64,000 bases of DNA from Ustulina deusta. Lineage: Eukaryota > Ascomycota > Sordariomycetes > Xylariales > Xylariaceae. The stretch covers positions 1 to 64,000 of the forward strand of contig JAJNNX010000043.1 in assembly GCA_023159155.1 (NCBI GenBank), in the 5' to 3' direction. The position numbers and the translations under genes are program-made. The notes below the pieces were generated by a model that was not told the origin of the DNA, searched no databases, and saw nothing but the letters and a program-made list of their open reading frames with translations. Positions 15,161 through 26,854 of the stretch are shown here, piece by piece (within the stretch, counting starts at the first letter, position 1; each line of letters starts with the position of its first letter).

Positions 15161-18100
15161 CTACCCTTTTTTAAAACTAAAAGTTTAAATATAGTTTTAA
15201 TTTAAAGTTATTAATAATATTAAGTTTATATAGTTTTTTTATATTATACTGCTTTATTATTGTTTTTATAATTGCTTGCAAACTTGTTAACTATTATTAT
15301 ATATATTTATTTTTATAATTTTATAAAAAGTTTAAAAACTTTTTTGTAAGTTTTATAGAATTAGTTAAGTTTAATTAGTATATTTTTAAAATTTTAGGCT
15401 ATATATTAGGTATTATTAGAATTATAACTTTTTTAAGCAATTTAATATTACAACTTTTTGCTTTTTTTATATATTTTTAATTATTTGATTTGTTTAATTT
15501 TAAATTTTGCTTTATTATTAATATTTTTAATTAAAAGCAATAATTAGATTTGTTAAAATAAAAAATTATTGCTTATTTTTTATAATTAGTTAGTATAAAA
15601 CAAGTTTTTTATTTTATAAAAGTTAAGCAAATTAAAAATATAGCTAAATTTTTGTTTTTTTAAAATTTCAAAAAGTTTAATTAATTAAAAGTCTAATCTA
15701 ATAGTTAGTACTTACGTTATAAAACCTTTTTTTTTTTAAAAAACTTTATTTTTTATTTTAAAATTTACTAAGCGTTTTTTTTTGTTAGTTTGTAGCTTGT
15801 ATTATTTTTATACAAAAGTTGCTATATTATATATTATTTTTTAAATATTTTAGGTTTAGTAGACTAGTTCGAGCGCTTATTGCTTAGTATTAAAATTTAT
15901 AACAGTTTTATTAATATTTATTATTAAAAGGTTTTATACTTTAATTTTTATTGCTATTTTTAGTAGTAATATATTAATTAATAAATATTATAAAGAATTA
16001 TATATAAAATCTAAAGCAAAAAAATAAATGCTTTAATTATTTTAGTATTTATTAATATAAAAATAAAGTTATTAGTCTAGTTTTTAATTAATTAATTTTA
16101 TTGCTTTTTAAATTTAAAAATAATAAGTATTACTAAAGCAGTGCTTAGTATTTATAAAACTATTAATTATTACTATAAATTTAAAAATAAATAGTTCTAT
16201 ATTATTTAATATTTATATATCTAGTATATTAAAAAATTTATATAGATTTTCATAGTATTATATAACTAGCAATTTTATAGTATTTATTTTTTTACTAAAT
16301 AAAGTTATAATTAAACAGCTAAACTTATTTATAAATATTTATATATAGTTATAATTTTATTAGTTAAATAATATATTTTTGCTATTTATTATTATATATT
16401 GCTATATTATAGTTAGTATAAATAATAAGTAAAAAAAGCTAAAAGTTTTGTTTTATAATATTTTGTTTTTTTTATAGTTATAATAATTATATATATATTA
16501 TTTATAATTATATTTTAAATAAAACTAATAATATTTTTGTTTTAATATTTTGATTGTTTTGTATTAATTTTGGTATATAATAATTAAGAATATATAAGTT
16601 TTTTGAATTAAAGTTATATAAAAAAAAATAGTCCTATTTAAAGTAACTTTAAGTATATATAGCTTTTTGTTTTTATTTTTTAGTTTTTATAGCTAGTTTT
16701 TTTATTTAATTAAGTTTATTAGGTTAATTTTTTAGAAAGTATTAAATAAAAAGTTTATAGTTAATATAAAATTTAATATTTTGTTAGACAGAACTAATAT
16801 TATTATTTGTTTTTTAGTTTTTTTAGTTTTAATTATAAAAAACTTAGCTATTTTTTTTAATAAAGTATTAGCTATTATATTTTTTTGTCCTAGTTAATAT
16901 TAAAAAATAATATTAAAGTTTAATAAAAAGTTAGCCTAGTATATTTATTATATTAATAAAATCTATTTATTTAAAAAATATAATAAAGCTTAATAATTAG
17001 TTATTATAAAAAACTTAGTTTTAAAAAGCTCTAAGTAGTAATATTTTAAAATCTATATTACTACTAAAAGCTTATAGTTTTAAATAAAGTAAGCTTGTTT
17101 AATTAATATTATTATTTTAAAAAAATATTTTATAAGTTTTTAGGTTATATTTTTTTATTATTGCTAGATAATTTTTTTTATTATATTATATAAAATATTT
17201 GTTTTTATTTGTATTAGTTAGCCGGGCTTAAAAAAAGCTAAAACAAATATTTTATAAACTAATAGTTTTATATATTTAAAAACTTATTTTTGTTCTAATT
17301 TTATTATAAATAGCTTATTTTTTTTTAGTAATTAATTTAAAAAAAATAGTAATTTTATTAACGTAATAAATAAATATAGAAATATAATTATAAAGCTTAA
17401 AAAATAATTAGATTAATTTAATATTTTTAAAATTATTAAAATTTTAATTTAGAATTGCTTAGATCTTAGTAAGGTTAATTTTAATTTTTATTTTAGTTTT
17501 TATAACTATTTTTAAATAATTAATAATAAATATATTAAAATAAGATTTTTTAATATTTTTTTAATATTTAGCTTAATATAAATAATAGATTATTTTTTTA
17601 TAATAGGTTTAATACTATTTTTTAGTTTTAAAATAAATTAAAATATTATTTATATAAATATTTACAAACTTGTTTAAAAATTTTTAAATTTATATATTAA
17701 TAAAAACTTATTACTAAGCAGGTTTTATTTTTAAACTAAAAAATAAAACTTTTTATTAAAATATTTTTTTATGAGTTTAAAAAAAAAAAAAATAATATAA
17801 TTTTATAGTTAATAATAATTAATAAAAAGCTTTAATAATATTTAGTTTAATAAATTAAGTAATATTATAATAATTAAATATAATACTATTAATATTTGAA
17901 ACTAATATAATTTGATTTTTTAAATATATATTTTTTTATTAATAATTAATTATAAATTTATATTTAATTAATTTAAGTTTAAATATAAATAAAATAAAAA
18001 TAATATTTAAGTTTATATTTTATTTAATAAAGTTTATAGCTAGTAATTTGTTTATAAACTTTTTTTTAAATAAAATAAACTATATAAATATATAATATTA

Positions 18101-20809
18101 ATAGGGGCTAAAAGTATATTTTTTATTATTAAGTTCTAGTACTATATTAAACCTTAATTATAATAATAATAAAATTTTAGATTTTTTTTTTAAAAAAAAC
18201 TTTTTTAAATATAATAGCTAAAAAAATAAAAAGTTTTATATTAATTTTATATACTAGAAGTTTTTTTTTTTTAAAAATAAGATTAGTTTATTATTAAAAG
18301 TTTTTTATAGTATTATTTAGTTAATTTAAGTTTATTTCTTTTATAAAATATTAATTATTTTTAAGTTTTTTTTAAGTAGTTTAATATAGTTATTTTTAGT
18401 TATTACAAACTTAATTATAATAAGCTTTTTCAAAGTTTTTTTAGCTAATTGTTTTTATTTATTTTAATAGAAATAATTTTAAAAGTTTTATATAATTTTT
18501 TTAATAGTAGCTTGGTTTTTTTTTTTTTTTAAAGTTATTATATAAACTTTTTTTATGTTAAGTTTAGGGGTCCTAAGTTTTTTTTTTGTTTTTTTAGTTT
18601 TAGTTATTTTTAAAATAATTGTTTTATTTTTAAAAAGTTGTTTTAATATTTAATAATATTTTTTTAATATTTAATTATATTAATTTATATTTTTTTATAT
18701 TTTTAAGTTTATATTTTATTGTTTATAATTAAAAAACTTAATTATAATTATTAGTAAAAATTAAACTAATAAAAATAAATTATTTAGCTAGATTAATTAT
18801 TATTTTTAAGTTTTTATTAAAATATTTTGTTTTATTAATTATTTAATACTAATAATAATATTATAGCTAAAATTAATAACTTAAAATATTTAGTTTTTAA
18901 ATTATTAACTATTAATTTTTATAATATATATTAAATATTTATAAACTTTGCTAACTATTTTGTTTTAATAATTATAAAATTTTTTAAGTTTAGCTAACTA
19001 AACTATTTTTGTTTTTAATTATTGCTTAATTTATTATATAAACTTATAACTAATTATTAATAAAATATAAGTTTTAATATTATATAAAATTAAAGTTTTT
19101 ATTTTAATACTATTAATTTATAATTAAATAAATATTTTAAAAATAATTAATTTATTTTAATTATATATTTTAACTAAAATAAATAAAAAAATTAATAAAA
19201 AAATTAATAAAAAAATTTCTATTAGTTCTATTTATTTTTTAAATTAAATAAACTTCTAGAGCTATTCTTATTAAAGCTTTTTTTTGCTAGTTAAACACTT
19301 AAAATTTTAAGCTTTTAATTAAAGCAATTAATTAATATATGTTTTTTTTTTTTATAAATAAAATAAATTTTATTATTTTAATAAGCTTTTTTTTTTTTTA
19401 TAATTAGTGCTTGTTTTAATTGTTTTAAAATAAATATTTTAGAATTTCTAAAATTAACTAAAAGTTAGTAAGCTAATTTATTAAAAGTTTAGTTATTTAA
19501 GTTAGATTTTTATTTAGTTAAACTAATAAGCTTAGTTTATTAATAGTTTTTATAAGCTTGCTTAGTATTATATATTAATTTAATAATTTTATTAATAAAT
19601 AATTTACAAAAAATATTTAAATTTATAAAAGTTTTATATAAATTTTTTTTTAAATTTATATAAAAATAGTTCTATAATTTATATTTTTATTATAACTTAG
19701 CTAATTAATATTTTTAAGCTAAACTATTAAATATAAAAATAAATTTATTAATATTTTTATTAATTTTATATATATAAGTTTAAAATATTTTATAAGTTAT
19801 AATTATTTAATTAAAGTTATAATAAATTATTAATAAAATTTAGATTATTTTAATAATATTATTTAATAATTTTTTAATTAAATAAAAATATTTTTTTATT
19901 AATTTTTTAGTATATTTTTTTAATTAGTTTATAATATATTAAAGTTAGTTATTTTTAGTTTAAAATATAGCAATATTTTTATTTAGTTTTTTTATTAATT
20001 TATAAACCTAGTTATTAAATAAAGCTTTGTTTTTTATAAATTTACTAAAATTAGTTTTTTATATTTTAGTTTTTTTAATATAAATAAAGTTTAAAGCATT
20101 AAAAAATAAACTAATAAAATAAAAAATAAATAAAGCAATAAAACTAAAAAGTTCAAAGTTAGTATTTTTAAATATATTTTTTATTATTAAATTATAGTTA
20201 TTTTTTAAAAATATTAAAATAAACGTATTAAAAAATTAGTGCTTTATTTTTTTTATTTATTAGAAAAGTTCTATTAGAACTAACATAAAATTATAGGTTT
20301 ATATAGCTATAATATTTAGTGTTACGTTTTTTAATATATTACTTATTTTAAGTAGTTTTAGTTCTAGTTTAGATTTTGTTTTTTTAAGTTTTAATTTTTT
20401 GTTTTTTTTAGATTTTTTTTTTAAATATTAGTTTGCTTAAAACGTTTATAAAAAAGTCTAGTGCTTAATCTTTTTTTTTTTTATTAAAAAATTTTTTTTT
20501 AAATTATTTAATAATAAAAAGCTAGCTATATTTAAAAGCTAAAATTATTTTAATTATTTAAGAACTAAAAATAAAATAAAAATATTTAAAGTTAAGTTTT
20601 TTATAAATTATTAGTTTTTAAATAGTATAAAAATTAAAAGTTTTATTAAAGTTATATTAAAGTTAGATTTATATTATAAAATATATAATTTTTTATATTA
20701 AATATATAATTAAAAAAAAAAGTTTATTTATGTTTTATTAATTATAACAAAATAAAAAATATATATTTATTAAATATTTATTAATAAATAATTAATAAGC
20801 TTAAAGTAG

Positions 20810-21049
20810 TGTTATAATTAGTTAAGTAAAGTTTTTATAGCTAGTTTATTAATACTATAAACAAAAACTTTAAGCTAAAAAAAAAAAAAAAAAAAAAGAA
20901 AGTTAGAGTTATAAAATAGGTAGATATAGACTCTGTATGTATGGCGATAGAGTTAGGTTGGTCCATACATAGACTTTCTATTTTATTGCTATGTAGGTCT
21001 AAAGTCCTTACAGGTCTTGCTAAGACTTCAGACTATACTAACTGTTATA
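20810..21049 (-). repeat. Right LTR of E2
   Basis: Begins TGTTATAATTAGTTAAG and ends ACTGTTATA, followed at once by the AATAT duplication. A 62-codon open frame that starts in this LTR is an accident of composition, not a gene. Confidence 0.85.
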
Positions 21050-21129
21050 AATATATAGTTTATATAACTAAATTAAAATTTTGTTTTATTTTTGTTAATC
21101 TATATTCTTTAGCTAAAAATACTAATTAA

Positions 21130-21383
21130 TATTAAGTAGCTAAAAAATATAATATTATATATAACAAAAAAGTAAAATAAATAACTATATATATTAATCT
21201 ATTTTTCTAACTATTTATACAAAAATAAAACCTTTATATAGAAGATTCTCATATAGTAAAAAAATTCTATATATATATACCGCCTACGTAATTAAACCAA
21301 TTAGCTAATTGCTAGTATTATATAAATAGTTTTATACATAGTTAGTAATAGCTTTATATATAGTTAATACTATTATTATAATA
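21130..21383 (-). repeat. Right LTR of C1 (heavily mutated copy)
   Basis: Same length as the left LTR. Differences are almost all G to A or C to T; for example GGGTGGCTAAGGGG reads AAGTAGCTAAAAAA here. The CCGCCTACG block is conserved. It is separated from E2 by only 75 bp of C1 internal sequence. Confidence 0.83.
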
Positions 21384-22342
21384 AGTAATATTATTAAATA
21401 ATTTTTTAATTAAATAAAAATATATTTTTATTAATTTTTTAATATATTTTTTGAACTAGCTTATAATATATTAAAATTAGCTATTTTTAATTTAAAACAT
21501 AGTAATATTTTTATTTAGCTTTTTTATTAGTTTATAAACCTAATTATTAAATAAAGCTTTATTTTTTATAAATTTATTAAGATTAGTTTTTTATATTTTA
21601 GCTTTTTTAATATAAATAAGGTTTAAAACACTAAAAAATAAACTAATAAAATAAAAAACAAATAAAACAATAAAATTAAAAAGTTTAAAGTTAATATTTT
21701 TAAATATATTTTTTATTATTAAATTATAGTTATTTTTTAAAAATATTAAAATAAATATATTAAAAAATTAATATTTTTTTTTTTTATTTATTAAAAAAGT
21801 TTTATTAAAACTAATACAAAATTATAAACTTATATAATTATAATATTTAGTATTATATTTTTAAATATATTATTTATTTTAAGTTATTTTAGTTCTAATT
21901 TAAATTTTATTTTTTTAAGTTCTAACTTTTTGTTTTTTTTAGATTTTTTTTTAAATATTAGTTTGTTTAAAACATTTATAAAAAAATCTAATATTTAATT
22001 TTTTTTTTTTTTTTTACAAAAAATTTTTTTTTTAAATTATTTAATAATAAAAAGCTAGCTATACTTAAAAATTAAAATTATTTTAATTGTTTAAAAACTT
22101 AAAATAAAATAAAAATATTTAAAATTAGATTTTTTATAAATTATTAACTTTTAAATAATATAAAAATTAAAAATTTTATTAAAATTATATTAAAATTAAA
22201 TTTATATTATAAAATATATAATTTTTTATATTAAATATATAATTAAAAAAAATTTTTTATTTATATTTTACTAATTATAATAAAATAAAAAATATATATT
22301 TATTAAATATTTATTAATAAATAATTAATAAACTTAAAATAG

Positions 22343-22583
22343 TATTATAATTAGTTAAATAAAACTTTTATACCTAGTTTATTAATATTATAAATAAAGA
22401 TTTTAAACTAAAAAAAAAAATTTAAAGTTTATAAAGTAAATAAATATAAACTTTATATATATAGCTATAAAGTTAGGTTAGTCCGTATATAGACTTCTTA
22501 TTTTATTGCTATATAGGTCTAGAGTTTTTGCAAGTCTTGCTAAGACTATACCTAAAGCTATATAAACTATACTAACCATTATA
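22343..22583 (-). repeat. Right LTR of E1
   Basis: Begins TATTATAATTAG (TG changed to TA) and ends AACCATTATA. It carries the TATACCTAAA insertion shared with the left LTR of E1. Confidence 0.83.
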
Positions 22584-22893
22584 TTTTATTAATTATAATA
22601 AAATAAAATAAAATATATTTATTAAATATTTATTAATAAATAATTAATAAGCTTAAAGTAATATTATAATTAGTTAAGTAAAACTTTTATAGCTAGTTTA
22701 TTAATATTATAAATAAAAACTTTAAATTAAAAAAAAAAAAAAAAAAAAAGTTAAAATTTATAAAATAAATAGATATAAACTTTATATATATAGCTATAAA
22801 GTTATAGGTTGGTCTATATATAGACTTTTTATTTTATTGCTATATAGGTTTAGAGTTTTTATAGATTTTACTAAAACTGTACTAACTATTATA
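22584..22893 (-). mobile_element. E0: remaining right end with its LTR (22662-22893)
   Basis: 22584-22661 continues the E0 interior exactly where it stopped at 3215, with the TTTTA duplication at the join. The LTR at 22662-22893 starts TATTATAATTAGTTAAG and ends AACTATTATA and is the short form. It marks the edge of the left nest; beyond it the A+T content starts to fall. Confidence 0.8.
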
Positions 22894-23552
22894 CTATTTA
22901 ACTAAACAATTAATAAACAACTTTAAAAAATCAATAAATAACCTAAACCGTATATAAAACAAAACAATTCGATTAAGCTGTCCTATAAATATAACAAAAA
23001 ATTTTAAGCTTTATTTAAAACAAAAAGCTAAGTATTATTTTAAAACATTACTAGTAACCCTTGTAAAAAGTAGCTATCTTTATATATAGCACTAAATATA
23101 AGCCTAAAAAACAGAGCCAACAAGAGTAGCTTAACTATCACACATACTAAAATTTTCTTTTTAGAGGCCTTTAAGCCTTGTTTTTAAAAGCTCAAAGGTT
23201 TAATTTAAAAAATGCTAGGCAAGTATAGCCTACATACCAATATATATAAGAGGTAGCCTTCCACGCCGCAAGCCCCTAGGGAGGCATAAAGACCATTAGT
23301 CTTCCCCCGGCGTTAAATTCACCAACCAACCAACCAACCAGCCGCCGGGACACAGCCAAACCACCTACGTATGCATATAGTTAATACACTTCTTTCACTT
23401 ATACCGAATTAATTAATTAGTATCTATCGTGGGCTTATCTCACACTTAGGGGACCAAAAATCGATATAATAGATAATATTTGTGGTTTTGTAAATAAAGC
23501 TCAATAGCCGTGGAATAATAGAAGCCAACTGATAGTTATGCCTGAGCCGTAA
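22894..23552. other. Transition from AT-rich block to gene island; no gene seen
   Basis: A+T content falls in steps. 22,894-23,230 is still A+T-rich but belongs to no family I could match. 23,250-23,345 is G+C-rich with a short (CCAA)n microsatellite at about 23321-23340. The last 150 bases before the dehydrogenase stop codon are probably its 3' untranslated region. No open frame is supported. Confidence 0.5.
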
Positions 23553-24543
23553 TCAGCCATGAACAACAATACCGCCATTAGGGTGCAAGGTCTGCCCGCT
23601 CATGAACTCGCTGTCCCTAGATGCTAAGAAAACGTAGCTTGTCGCAATCTCGCTCGGTTGTCCCAATCGATTCATTGGTGTCCAATTACCGAGGCCGTGG
23701 CCGTGTTGGCCTTCCTTGCTGACTCCCGTGGCCACAAGCGGAGTCCAGACCGGACCTGCAGCGACCGCGTTCACGCGAATGCCCTTCTTCACAAGCTCAT
23801 TGGACAGCCCACGGGTGAAGGCGATGATGGCCCCCTTGCTCGTAGTATAGTCAAGACGGCTTGGAACACCAATGTACGAATCCACCGATGCGCTGTTGAT
23901 TATGACACTCCCTTTGCTCATATATGGAAGCGCATATTTAGTTATGTGGAAGTACGAATCGATATTCGTACGGAAGGTCTCGGACCATTGGGAGCTGACC
24001 AGTCAGCACACCGAAAGCAATATCTTCCAGCATATGCGAATACGGAAGTTTCACTCACTCGGTAATATCTTGCACACTTCCATGTTCCTTTCTGGTGGCA
24101 GCGTTGTTGACCAAGATGTCGATTCCTCCAAGAGCTTGCTGGGCCCGGTCAACAACGCTCTTAGTGTTAATAGCCTCACTCAGGTCTTCCGGGATGAGAA
24201 GCACTTCGCCACCGTTCTTCTCCACCTGCGCTTTAGTATGTTGGGCGTCGTCCTCTTCGTGCGGGAGGTACACGATAGCCAACCTAGCGCCCTCCATGGC
24301 GAACATAATCGAGATCGCACGCCCGATCCCAGAGTCGCCCCCAGTGATAAGGGCTCGTTTCCCTTTCAATTTACCCGAGGGAACGTAGACGGATACGTTG
24401 GAGTCTGACTCTGATGACTCCAGCTGTACCTTTGTCGGCTTCGGCTCTAGGTCTCGCTCCAGCCGAGGGTCGGCCTGCCGGGCTGTACCGTACTCCTGGC
24501 CAGGGTAAGCTACTTTATGAAAAGTCTCCTTTGCTTTCTCCAT
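23553..24543 (-). CDS. Short-chain dehydrogenase/reductase, YghA-like, two exons
   Basis: NAD(P)-dependent oxidoreductase of the classical short-chain dehydrogenase (SDR) family; substrate unknown, probably cytosolic. Exon 1 is 24059-24543 and exon 2 is 23553-23994, joined across a 64-nt intron (GTGAGT donor, GCTGAC branch point, TCAG acceptor), giving 308 residues. Splicing joins GA to C and restores the conserved stretch around RTNIDSYFHITKYALPYM. Seen: cofactor loop TGGDSGIG (about 67-74), NNAA (146-149), Asn172, Ser198, Tyr211 and Lys215 (the YxxxK motif), so the full catalytic tetrad is present. An N-terminal extension of about 55 residues with a YPGQ motif before the Rossmann fold matches the general layout of bacterial YghA and stress-related SDRs. 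The start is the first ATG of the frame. It stands alone and faces the left AT-rich block. Nothing suggests damage. Confidence 0.9.
23995..24058 (-). other. Intron of the SDR gene
   Basis: 64 nt; the donor GTGAGT overlaps the in-frame stop that would otherwise end exon 1. The acceptor TCAG lies 8 nt after the branch-point-like GCTGAC. Confidence 0.88.
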
Positions 24544-25590
24544 GATTTTGCAGCAAGGATCTTGTAATAATAGTAAGGTCTGAAATAAAACGGACGAGAC
24601 GAAAGTTCAATTCAATACTTCGAAATTGGGCTTGTCTGAAAAAGAAGCTCATTTTATACTTTTCTTAACCCTAATTGATTCATTTGTCTTGAAGCTATCC
24701 TGCCATCATCATAATGCCAGGTTTTGGTCTAATTATCGTCATACTTTCGTGAGATACATATCTATGACTATTCTCCAAAAACATCGCAACCAATGAGATT
24801 TCAACTTCCATAAATCATGGTTCCAAACCCGTTGGAGCATACAAAGAATACGCATCGCGAGATGTCATAGGTGTGTACCTATACCATCATTATTACACTT
24901 ACCCACCCCACCTTTCGCAACACCCTACTTGTCAAGATAACGTCAGAATGAGTTTCCTGCCCACCTCGTCACACACCAGAGAGGGGATTCTAAGATGCGA
25001 CCTGCTTATCGAGAGCATTGCCTGGGCAATCACCAAAATGATGATCTCGAATTGCTTCAGCTGTTCCTTGATTTATCTCTTGTCGCTGACCGCAGAAGCA
25101 CTTGAGACGGTAAAGTGAAACATCTTATTATGGGTGTTGGTAGGGGGGATGTTTGAGGGGTGGTAACTAATCGGCAATATCGTACTACAGCGGAAGACTC
25201 ATATTAGCTTTCATAGGGGCCAGCTGATGTGACGAGAGAGGGAGTGCAGGGGTAGAATGGTGAAGTTAAAGTCGGACTAGAATACGGTATCACGTAATGA
25301 GACGTTTGTGCCCAGCCGCCAAATTTGTTCGACCTAAATGATTTTCATACCCAAACAAACCGCCACGCCTACTGAACCTCGCAAGCCGACCCCTAGCGGC
25401 AGAATGCTGTTAGGGAACGCGCCCAAGTTCTGGGTAGTCAGTCGCTCAAATACCTGTGTTGATGACGCCAGTGACGTTATGTAACTTTCCCTTAGCTATG
25501 CAGACTTTTTGCGACTCACCCAACATACAGCTATCTCGATTCTCGCCATGCTTGCTGTAGCAACCCTAGCTAGACATCTGCCCTGCCTTC
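24544..25590. other. Intergenic; no gene recognised
   Basis: The first few hundred bases are probably the promoter and 5' untranslated region of the SDR gene on the minus strand. The rest has ordinary composition. An 81-codon open frame at 24873-25118 has no recognisable domain and I do not call it. Confidence 0.5.
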
Positions 25591-25598
25591 TTCTATTA

Positions 25599-26020
25599 GT
25601 CTAGTACCATCGCTACATCTAAATGGCCCAATTCCATCGCCACCTGTACGGGCCTCCCACAAGAGAAATGAAACGGCATGATATCTACCCTACCTCTAAT
25701 TCCATTCTTCTATTTAGTCATTATGTGGTGGCTAGCGTTAGCATCAGCGCCGTGTACTAGCAGTAATCGAACTAACATGCGTCGCCTGCCGTGGCCACGA
25801 TGGGACGAGAATTGATAAAATGCTAATCTTGTAGTTTCATCGGTTCCCCAAAATTGAAGTCGTAATCACGCTTCCGTGGCCCGTCTGTTAACTCAAAGTC
25901 GCAGCGGGCACCAGCCAAAAGTAGGATAGTAACAATCGTCGTGTCGCGTAACTGCACCGCCAAATTGAAGAGCTCTAGACGAGGGGACGCGGTCGGTTCT
26001 CTTCACTGGAATATCCACAA
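25599..26020 (-). pseudogene. Ankyrin-repeat protein relic
   Basis: Three ankyrin-like segments read on the minus strand but in different frames and separated by stops. At about 25,907-25,973 there is LFNLAVQLRDTTIVTILLLA. At about 25,727-25,790 there is LVRLLLVHGADAN, a textbook helix-2/loop segment. At about 25,599-25,660 there is PVQVAMELGHLDVAMVLD. Ankyrin repeats are protein-binding modules, and in fungi such genes are often species-variable. No start, no continuous frame and no partner domain are visible, so it is a broken gene. The call rests on the spacing and the GADAN and LAVQ..D...V..LL patterns, not on a full alignment. Part of this sequence recurs at 29938-30005. Confidence 0.6.
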
Positions 26021-26854
26021 GTCTCTGGTCGTCTTCCCCGACCTGGCGTTTTTAAACGTGCACAGATAGATCCGTGGATTGTGGAGGGGAAGTTGTAAGG
26101 AGGCGACGAAGGAGTGTAGATAGGGGTATTATTTTATTTTAAATAAAAACTGATCCAAGCCCTTAAACTAAAGCCCTTGTAACAATAGGACAAATTCTCT
26201 ACGAGAACAATGAAAACTAACTGCCCGATTCCTGCTCAGAGAGTGAAGGTGCTTTGGCTCCGACAACCTGTTTATTTTGAATTGACCCAAGTTCTCCGCG
26301 AAGAGAAAGATAGGAGGTGGAAAGTCGCATGGGCGATCCGTCTGGTACGGCTAGCTTTTGTTGAAGGCAGCAGTTCACGGTATTTATTTTGCCGTCTATC
26401 GACATGGCAACATGTAGTGGTGCCAGTTCAGGCTATGTATAGAAATTGTCAGCTTCCAGCTGTGTGGTAGTTTCAGACATGGCGCTGTTTTGCTATTGTA
26501 CCATGCTGACTTGTAGTATGTTGGTTGCTTCTTGAAAACGCCGTTGTGGTGTAGTGAACAGCCTTATAGCGTGCAGTGGTTAATACAGCTGTTAGCACTA
26601 CGGTAATGACCCAAAGTTAGCTATAAGTGTTTGCATAATTTGAACATAAACAGCAGTAGTACTCCTTTAAATACATCCGATTATATAAGGGCAATCCGGC
26701 AGTATTGAGATGCCGTATCAAAGACGAGAGAAGTTTCGGAAGGGGAAGCGAGGGATCGCGGCTTGACATTGCACCGTGGTGTTGCTAGCTTGCGTGCAAA
26801 AGGCCTCTGTAGGCTACCGAAGTTTCAGGGTGAAGCATATCAACGTGCACGAGC
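26021..26854. other. Gene-poor stretch between the ankyrin relic and the NO VEIN-like wreck
   Basis: Short overlapping open frames occur on both strands (86 codons at 26210-26470, 62 at 26217-26405) without recognisable domains. The stretch 26,130-26,200 is A+T-rich. It may contain further pieces of the two broken neighbours, but I cannot show it. Confidence 0.4.

Larger units (their letters stand above)
14920..21049 (-). mobile_element. E2: E-family LTR retrotransposon, nearly full length, inserted in C1
   Basis: LTRs at 14920-15160 (241 bp) and 20810-21049 (240 bp) are flanked by the exact 5-bp duplication AATAT (14915-14919 and 21050-21054). Total length is 6130 bp and no other insertion was seen inside it, so it is the best length reference for the family in this window. 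After the left LTR comes CTACCCTTTTTTAAAAC, which on the minus strand is the polypurine tract AAAAAAGGGTAG abutting the LTR. This sets the orientation of the family. Both LTRs are the short form. The interior is RIP-degraded and has no usable reading frame. Confidence 0.87.
7994..21383 (-). mobile_element. C1: second LTR-retrotransposon family, inserted in E1 and interrupted by E2
   Basis: Direct repeats of 254 bp lie at both ends (7994-8247 and 21130-21383). The left flank has AATAA (7989-7993) and the right flank AGTAA (21384-21388), a 5-bp duplication with one G/A difference that RIP would explain. Removing 7994-21388 rejoins the E-family internal sequence, as can be seen by comparison with 19,830-19,900 and 53,430-53,480. 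Own length is about 7.25 kb. The LTR reads TATTGGGTGG at one end and ATAACA at the other, so the intact form was probably TGTTGGG...AACA. Next to the left LTR, CTAGCTCTTTTCTTTTTT is a polypurine tract on the minus strand, so the element points that way. No coding frame survives and the superfamily was not established. A purine tract of A and G runs lies at about 9449-9476. Confidence 0.8.
3216..22583 (-). mobile_element. E1: E-family LTR retrotransposon, interrupted by C1
   Basis: Bounded by LTRs at 3216-3472 and 22343-22583 and flanked by the 5-bp duplication TTTTA (3211-3215 and 22584-22588). The element's own DNA is 3216-7993 plus 21384-22583, about 6 kb; the rest is the inserted C1 with E2 inside it. 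Both LTRs carry the same extra stretch of about 22 bases with the core TATACCTAAA near the right end, which E2 and E4 lack. That independently supports pairing these two LTRs. The internal region starts CTACTTTTTTT after the left LTR, so the element points to the minus strand. No coding capacity remains. Confidence 0.85.

Noticed and set aside
20941..21129. 62-codon open frame on the plus strand
   Set aside because: Spans the end of the E2 LTR and C1 flank; no domain, and its composition explains it.
1..22893. Possibility that the AT-rich block is mitochondrial DNA or a centromere
   Set aside because: The content is resolvable into nested nuclear LTR retrotransposons; no mitochondrial genes or rRNA were seen. 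A centromeric location cannot be excluded but has no specific support.
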